A DNA stretch of 19,642 nucleotides from CAZLPW01 sp964561495 (GTDB lineage: Bacteria > Fidelibacterota > Marinisomatia > Marinisomatales > UBA1611), in the NCBI GenBank assembly GCA_964561495.1, contig CAZLPW010000036.1, forward strand, positions 1-19,642, given 5' to 3'. The notes beneath the pieces are model-generated. The model was not told the origin of the DNA, did no database searches, and saw nothing but the letters and a program-made list of their open reading frames with translations. The position numbers and the translations under genes were made by a program. This document shows positions 15,610-19,642 of the stretch, in pieces (positions within the stretch are counted from its first letter, which is position 1; each line of letters opens with the position of its first letter).

Positions 15610-15707
15610 TATATCTTATAACCACTATAATAATTGTATATTTATCAATCTCAATTTGGTTTTTTTTAGAATTGATAAAAGAAAAAAACATGATTAACAA
15701 GGAGTGA
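15606..15707 (+). CDS. ccmD: CcmD-like small membrane protein (33 aa)
   Basis: This small frame was read directly from the sequence after ccmC. ATG 15606 overlaps the ccmC stop as ATGA, and the frame runs to TGA at 15705-15707 without interruption, coding 33 residues. The protein has a single hydrophobic helix (about residues 2-21, ITTIIIVYLSISIWFFLE) followed by a charged tail, LIKEKNMINKE. CcmD is a very short single-span protein that holds CcmABC together and helps release CcmE. It is poorly conserved and always lies after ccmC; position, size and topology fit, while sequence alone would not prove it. The last codons contain the Shine-Dalgarno for the following gene. The alternative is a chance ORF in a spacer, but its coupling overlap argues for a real gene. 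Confidence 0.62.
   Translation: MIYLITTIIIVYLSISIWFFLELIKEKNMINKE
15699..15704 (+). promoter_or_regulatory. Strong Shine-Dalgarno for the GAPDH-like gene
   Basis: AAGGAG lies 9 bases before ATG 15714, an almost perfect Shine-Dalgarno at a good distance. It is within the last codons of the ccmD-like frame. Most other starts in the window have only A/T-rich leaders, so this site is unusual and suggests independently high translation of the downstream gene. Confidence 0.7.
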
Positions 15708-15713
15708 TAGTCT

Positions 15714-16775
15714 ATGGAAAGGAAGATAATTCATGTCATTGGAACTGGGACAATCGGTGAACCATTAATTGGTTTACTATGCGATTATAGAGAAAAATTA
15801 GGATTAGATGAAATCACCTTTCATAAAAATACTCCTTTGAAAGAGGATAGATCTAAAATATTAGATTTAATTGAAAGAGGTGCAAGACTTGCTTGTGATA
15901 AAGAAAAAGAAAAACATTTTCGTAAACTTAACATGGATCCTGATTTTGATAGTGAAGAAGCTATAAGTAGATCTTCAGTTGTTGTAGATTGCACACCAAG
16001 TGGGATTGGTCACTCAAATAAAAAAGAATATTACCAAAAATATAAAGAAAATGTTAAAGGCTTTCTAGCACAAGGTAGTGAAGATGGTTTTGGGAAAAAA
16101 TATGCGCGGGGAATAAACGATTCTTCATTATCTCCTAATGAGCAATTTATTCAAATTGTCTCATGCAATACTCATAATGTTGCATGTATTACCAATACTA
16201 TAGCCATTGATGAAAACCCAGACAATCTTTCTAGAGGGACATTCCTTTGTGTCAGGCGAGCAAATGATTTAAGCCAAAGGTCAAATTTTATTCCTTCTCC
16301 ACAGGTTGGGGTCCACAATGATAATAAATATGGAACACACCATGCAAGAGATGCTTCTAAGTTATTTCAAACCTTGGGTCTGGATTTAAATCTTTTCTCT
16401 TCTGCAATGAAGGTTAATAGTCAATATATGCATATACTTTGGTTTCAACTTGAGGTTAAAGAACCGACATCATTAGTAAAGGTTAAAGATAAATTGTATG
16501 CAAATGATCTTGTAGCTATGACCGAAAAAGATTTAACTAGTTTAGTGTTTTCTTTTGGAAGGGATCATGGCCATTATGGTAGAATCATGAACCAAACGGT
16601 AGTTGTTGAGCAATCTTTATCTGTTCATGAACACCAAATAACTGGTTTTTGTTTTACTCCTCAAGATGGTAATTCCATGTTAAGTAGTATAGCTGCAGCA
16701 GAATGGTTATTATATCCTCATTCATATGAAGATAAGATTCAGTGTCTATCTGGTCTATTTTTTGATAATATATAA
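15714..16775 (+). CDS. Type II (archaeal-type) glyceraldehyde-3-phosphate dehydrogenase family protein
   Basis: The 353-residue protein matches the architecture of archaeal phosphorylating GAPDH rather than the bacterial type I enzyme. It has a Rossmann start VIGTGTIGEPL (8-18), then VVVDCTPSGIGHSNK (89-103), and IVSCNTHNV (148-156) with the presumed catalytic Cys151. FLCVRRANDLSQRS (177-190) corresponds to the 'VRRAADP' region, and THHARD (208-213) supplies the catalytic His. SSAMKVNSQYMHI and SFGRDHGHYGRI match the archaeal 'ALKVPTTLMH' and 'ARDLGRPRNDI' segments. The expected reaction is NAD(P)+-dependent oxidation of glyceraldehyde 3-phosphate to 1,3-bisphosphoglycerate in the cytoplasm. 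Some motifs are altered (SCNTH for SCNTT, CTPSGIG for CTPEGIG), so a changed substrate is possible. It lies after the ccm genes with its own strong Shine-Dalgarno and is probably read separately. Family assignment good; activity inferred. Confidence 0.78.
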   Translation: MERKIIHVIGTGTIGEPLIGLLCDYREKLGLDEITFHKNTPLKEDRSKILDLIERGARLACDKEKEKHFRKLNMDPDFDSEEAISRSSVVVDCTPSGIGHSNKKEYYQKYKENVKGFLAQGSEDGFGKKYARGINDSSLSPNEQFIQIVSCNTHNVACITNTIAIDENPDNLSRGTFLCVRRANDLSQRSNFIPSPQVGVHNDNKYGTHHARDASKLFQTLGLDLNLFSSAMKVNSQYMHILWFQLEVKEPTSLVKVKDKLYANDLVAMTEKDLTSLVFSFGRDHGHYGRIMNQTVVVEQSLSVHEHQITGFCFTPQDGNSMLSSIAAAEWLLYPHSYEDKIQCLSGLFFDNI

Positions 16776-16806
16776 AAGCAAAACTTTTTTATAATAAAAG
16801 AAAATT

Positions 16807-18219
16807 ATGCATGTTGAACTTAGTGCAATAAAATCTGATCCATTTTTTATTCTTTTCAAAAAAAATTTGAAAAATAATTTTAAAATTAAAAAAAAGAATA
16901 AAATTCTTCTATGTATATCAGGCGGGATGGATTCGATGGCTCTATTTTTTTTATTCTTTTCTCTTAAATATTATAGGATCCAAATAGCACATGTGAACTA
17001 TAAAATAAGGAAAGAATCAGACTCAGACATGAATTTTGTTAAGAAAATATCTGCAGAATATAGCATACCCTATTTTTCATTATCTGTTTTACCAGAAAGC
17101 ATGAAAAAAGGACAAAACTTCGAAGATTGGGCAAGGAAGAAAAGATATGAATTTTTTGACCAAATTTCTAATGAGAATAATATAGATTGGATAGCAACTG
17201 GTCATCATAGCAATGATAATGTTGAAACATTATTTTTCAATCTTTCTCGGCAAACCGGCTTGTCTGGTCTAAAGGGTATTTCTGAAAAAAGAGAAAATAT
17301 TATTCGTCCACTTTTAAAATTTTCAAAATTTGAAATAAAAGGTTTTTGTTCTAGAAATGGTATACCATATGTAAATGACAAATCAAATAATAACCAGAAA
17401 TACTATAGAAATTTTATTAGGCATAGTATATTAAAGACTTGGGAAGAGTATGACCCCAGAATCATTTATTCTTTGGATTCTTCAATAAAACATTTTGTTG
17501 ATTGGAATAATGCTATTGATTTATTAATTAAAAAAATATTTGTTGAAATTATCAAAACAAAAGATTCTAGAATTGAAATTCCTTACGAATTAATAAATGG
17601 AATACCTATAAATATTATTATAAGGATTTTTCAATTAATTACAGTTGATAAAAATGTTCTTTGGAAAAAACATGAACTGTTTGGAATAAAAAAATTTATT
17701 AGTTCAAAAAGAATTGGGAAAAAAATAATTATTAAAGATAAATGGATATTTGTTCATGATAGAAATATTATTATTGGAGAAAAATTATATCCAATGAGCA
17801 AAATACAATCAAAGAATATAAAAATAGAGGAAGAAGTAATTTTTAATGAGTATATTTACAAATTATCATTGAAAAATAAAGATGATCTACTGTTTAAGAA
17901 TAATAATAACTTTGAATACATTAATTGGGAGCTGATAAAAGATAAAAAACTTGTTATAAGGTACTGGAAGTCAGGTGACTTTTTCTATCCATTAGGCATG
18001 AATTGCCGGCAAAAAATAAGTGATTTTTTAATTAATATTAAATTAGATTACTTTTCAAAAATAAAACAAACTGTTATGACAGCAGATGGAGAAATATTTT
18101 GGGTTTGTGGTAAAAGAATATCAAATTGGGTAAGAATAAATGATAATACTAAAGAAGTAGTTTTATTGGAAAAAATAAAAAAAAATAATTATGATTACAG
18201 TTCAAAAAGAAAGACTTAG
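16807..18219 (+). CDS. tilS: tRNA(Ile)-lysidine synthase TilS
   Basis: TilS attaches lysine to C34 of the CAU-anticodon tRNA(Ile), so that it reads AUA instead of AUG; this is essential in most bacteria. AUA codons are frequent in this AT-rich window, so the enzyme is fully needed. The 470-residue protein has the ATP-pyrophosphatase loop SGGMDS (38-43), HVNYKIRKESD, ATGHHSNDNVETLFFNLSRQ, IRPLLKFSK and the tRNA-binding region YVNDKSN followed by YYRNFIRHSI. A C-terminal TilS domain follows (VIRYWKSGDFFYPLGMN, KISDFLINIK). This is the long, two-domain form. ATG 16807 is preceded by an A-rich leader without a Shine-Dalgarno. The 3' end overlaps hpt by 29 bases. Confidence 0.96.
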   Translation: MHVELSAIKSDPFFILFKKNLKNNFKIKKKNKILLCISGGMDSMALFFLFFSLKYYRIQIAHVNYKIRKESDSDMNFVKKISAEYSIPYFSLSVLPESMKKGQNFEDWARKKRYEFFDQISNENNIDWIATGHHSNDNVETLFFNLSRQTGLSGLKGISEKRENIIRPLLKFSKFEIKGFCSRNGIPYVNDKSNNNQKYYRNFIRHSILKTWEEYDPRIIYSLDSSIKHFVDWNNAIDLLIKKIFVEIIKTKDSRIEIPYELINGIPINIIIRIFQLITVDKNVLWKKHELFGIKKFISSKRIGKKIIIKDKWIFVHDRNIIIGEKLYPMSKIQSKNIKIEEEVIFNEYIYKLSLKNKDDLLFKNNNNFEYINWELIKDKKLVIRYWKSGDFFYPLGMNCRQKISDFLINIKLDYFSKIKQTVMTADGEIFWVCGKRISNWVRINDNTKEVVLLEKIKKNNYDYSSKRKT

Positions 18220-18730
18220 ACCTCTTTTTAGCAAAGAAGTTATTGAGGAGAGGATAAATGAACTCGCAAATGAAATTAATATAAAATTTGCAAATGAAAA
18301 TCCAATTTTTATTGGGGTCCTTAATGGTAGTTTTGTTTTTTTATCGGATTTGATAAGAAAAATTAAAATAGAATGTGAAATAGATTTTATCAGAATAAGT
18401 AGTTATAAAGGGGAAACATCCACTGGGGAAATAAAAAGTGATAGTAGAATTATTAGAAATTTTGAGAGAAGAAATCTTATAATTGTAGAAGATATTATAG
18501 ATACAGGTAGGACGATTCAATTTTTATTAAAATATTTTGAAAAAATGAACCCTTCAAAAATTACAATTGTAACGCTATTACATAAGCCAAAGTCATTAAA
18601 AATAAAATTAAATATTGATTATATAGGATTTGAAATATCACCAGATTTTGTCGTAGGATATGGTCTTGATTACAATCAGAAATTTAGGAACTTAGATAGC
18701 ATTTATCATTTAAGTGCCTTAACCGAATAA
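18191..18730 (+). CDS. hpt: Hypoxanthine phosphoribosyltransferase
   Basis: This enzyme salvages hypoxanthine (and usually guanine) by transferring phosphoribose from PRPP, giving IMP or GMP. The 179-residue protein contains GVLNGSFVFLSDLIR (42-56), the flexible-loop region FIRISSYKGETSTGEIKS (66-83), the PRPP-binding loop VEDIIDTGRT (99-108), and FEISPDFVVGYGLDYNQKFR near the C-terminus, which contacts the purine. All these are in the usual HPRT order and length. The ATG lies 29 bases inside tilS, and ftsH follows after 28 bases. The tilS-hpt-ftsH order is widespread in bacteria and supports the call. Confidence 0.96.
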   Translation: MITVQKERLRPLFSKEVIEERINELANEINIKFANENPIFIGVLNGSFVFLSDLIRKIKIECEIDFIRISSYKGETSTGEIKSDSRIIRNFERRNLIIVEDIIDTGRTIQFLLKYFEKMNPSKITIVTLLHKPKSLKIKLNIDYIGFEISPDFVVGYGLDYNQKFRNLDSIYHLSALTE

Positions 18731-18758
18731 ACTATAATTATAAGGAAAAATCCAATTA

Positions 18759-19642
18759 ATGAGTGAAAATAAATCGCCATTGAATAAAAAAAATAAATTA
18801 CCCGAGCAAAAAAATTCTGAAGAATTTCAATGGAAGCGAGCTGGGAAAACTAGTCTAATTTGGATTAGCATCATTGTTTGCGCTATCTATTTATCAAGTA
18901 TTTTAACAGATTCAGATAAAAAAGAGCCTGAAATTGAATATACTGAATACATAGAATATCTCAATTCGGGCCAAATAGAAAAGGCTACCATTTTAGGTAG
19001 AGTATTCCATGGAAAATTTAAAGAAACAAAGATTATAAATACTGAAATCGGAGAAATTGAAACTAATAATTTTAAATTAACTCTTCCTTTTATTGATCGG
19101 TCAGTTACCGACGAGTGGGACTCAGTTGATTTAATATATACATTTAAAGAAAAAAGAATCGATTGGACTGGATATTTATTAAACTTATTTCCTTGGATAT
19201 TATTAATTGGGTTTTGGCTTTTTATGATAAGAAGAATGCAAGGTGGAGGCCCTGGCGGTGTAAAAGGAATATTCAATTTTGGAAAGAGTAGGGCCTCATT
19301 GTGGACTTCAGATCAACCAATAGTTACCTTCAGAGATGTAGCAGGCTGTGAAGAAGCAAAAGAAGAATTAAAAGAAGTCATCCAATTTCTAAAATCACCG
19401 AAACGGTTCCAAAAATTAGGAGCAACTGTTCCAAAAGGGGCGTTATTAGTAGGGCCTCCAGGTACAGGTAAAACTCTACTTGCTCGTGCAGTTGCTGGCG
19501 AGGCTGGTGTTCCTTTTTATAGCTTAAGTGGAGCTGATTTTGTTGAAATGTTTGTCGGGGTAGGAGCATCTCGTGTTCGTGATTTATTTGAGCAAAGTAA
19601 GAAGACTTCCCCCTGTATTATATTTATTGATGAATTAGATGC
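18759..19642 (+). CDS. ftsH: ATP-dependent zinc metalloprotease FtsH (N-terminal part)
   Basis: FtsH is a membrane-anchored AAA+ protease that degrades misfolded membrane proteins and short-lived regulators. The frame opens at ATG 18759 and stays open to the right edge, giving 294 residues. It has a polar, lysine-rich cytoplasmic lead, a first membrane helix (about 33-49), a periplasmic domain, a second helix (about 139-158) and a Gly-rich linker. The start of the AAA domain follows: VAGCEEAKEEL, Walker A GPPGTGKT (232-239), the pore motif MFVGVGASRVRD and Walker B IIFIDELD (287-294), where the window ends. The HExxH protease domain lies outside. The N-terminal lead of about 30 residues is longer than in E. 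coli FtsH. AAGGA lies about ten bases before the start. The gene follows hpt as in many bacteria. Confidence 0.97.
   Translation, partial: MSENKSPLNKKNKLPEQKNSEEFQWKRAGKTSLIWISIIVCAIYLSSILTDSDKKEPEIEYTEYIEYLNSGQIEKATILGRVFHGKFKETKIINTEIGEIETNNFKLTLPFIDRSVTDEWDSVDLIYTFKEKRIDWTGYLLNLFPWILLIGFWLFMIRRMQGGGPGGVKGIFNFGKSRASLWTSDQPIVTFRDVAGCEEAKEELKEVIQFLKSPKRFQKLGATVPKGALLVGPPGTGKTLLARAVAGEAGVPFYSLSGADFVEMFVGVGASRVRDLFEQSKKTSPCIIFIDELD

Noticed and set aside
16774..16790. Possible terminator after the GAPDH-like gene (AAAAG / CTTTT with a short T run)
   Set aside because: The stem is five pairs, mostly A-T, and too weak to separate from background in such AT-rich DNA.
18887..19569. Minus-strand open frames within ftsH
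   Set aside because: ftsH reads through this whole stretch on the + strand with complete AAA motifs; the antisense frames show no family features.
1..19642. CRISPR arrays, tRNA or rRNA genes, transposases, phage or defence genes
   Set aside because: Looked for by eye on both strands and not seen; there are no regularly spaced repeats and almost no non-coding space to hold them.

Overview
The window is a densely packed, visibly AT-rich stretch of a bacterial chromosome. Almost all of it is coding, and almost all genes are on the + strand. The gene set points to a Gram-negative marine bacterium: Na+-translocating NQR, a Na+/H+ antiporter, a periplasmic cytochrome c maturation machine and the MEP isoprenoid route. 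The low GC, the very tight gene packing and the A-rich leaders with few Shine-Dalgarno sequences would suit an uncultivated marine lineage of the FCB group, such as Marinimicrobia/SAR406. That placement is inference and was not tested by any search.

Layout. (1) 1-1948, Na+-NQR end: the C-terminal part of nqrF, then the flavin transferase apbE, with the small maturation protein nqrM tail-to-tail on the opposite strand. A strong intrinsic-terminator hairpin lies just after nqrF, inside the 5' end of the apbE reading frame. (2) 2062-3482: an NhaD-type Na+/H+ antiporter split into two frames by an apparent single-base deletion near 2532. (3) 3483-9310, cofactor and isoprenoid block: PduO-type cobalamin adenosyltransferase, NrnA-like DHH phosphoesterase, IspH, PdxS, PdxT and Dxs, with neighbouring genes abutting or overlapping. 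(4) 9332-10969: the large subunit of a B12-dependent acyl-CoA mutase. Its two substrate-determining residues (Phe74, Gln192) fit isobutyryl-CoA mutase rather than methylmalonyl-CoA mutase. (5) 10979-15707, a cytochrome c maturation operon: ccmE-ccmF-(short ccmI-like)-ccmA-ccmB-ccmC-(33-aa ccmD-like). CcmE carries CxxxY instead of HxxxY, the hallmark of the variant 'System I*', and no ccmG or ccmH is present here. (6) 15714-16775: a protein of the archaeal-type (type II) glyceraldehyde-3-phosphate dehydrogenase family, unexpected in a bacterium, with an unusually good Shine-Dalgarno. (7) 16807-19642: tilS, hpt and the start of ftsH, a common bacterial trio, running off the right edge.

How the parts connect: NqrF/ApbE/NqrM and NhaD are Na+ bioenergetics. 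The adenosyltransferase makes the coenzyme B12 that the acyl-CoA mutase needs. Dxs and IspH are the first and last steps of the MEP pathway. Dxs, PdxS and GAPDH all use glyceraldehyde 3-phosphate. No tRNA, rRNA, CRISPR array, insertion sequence or phage gene was seen, and no gene-free stretch exceeds about 115 bases. No wholly new system is evident. The best leads are the CxxxY-type Ccm operon with its tiny CcmI and CcmD, the type II GAPDH homolog, and the isobutyryl-type mutase signature.
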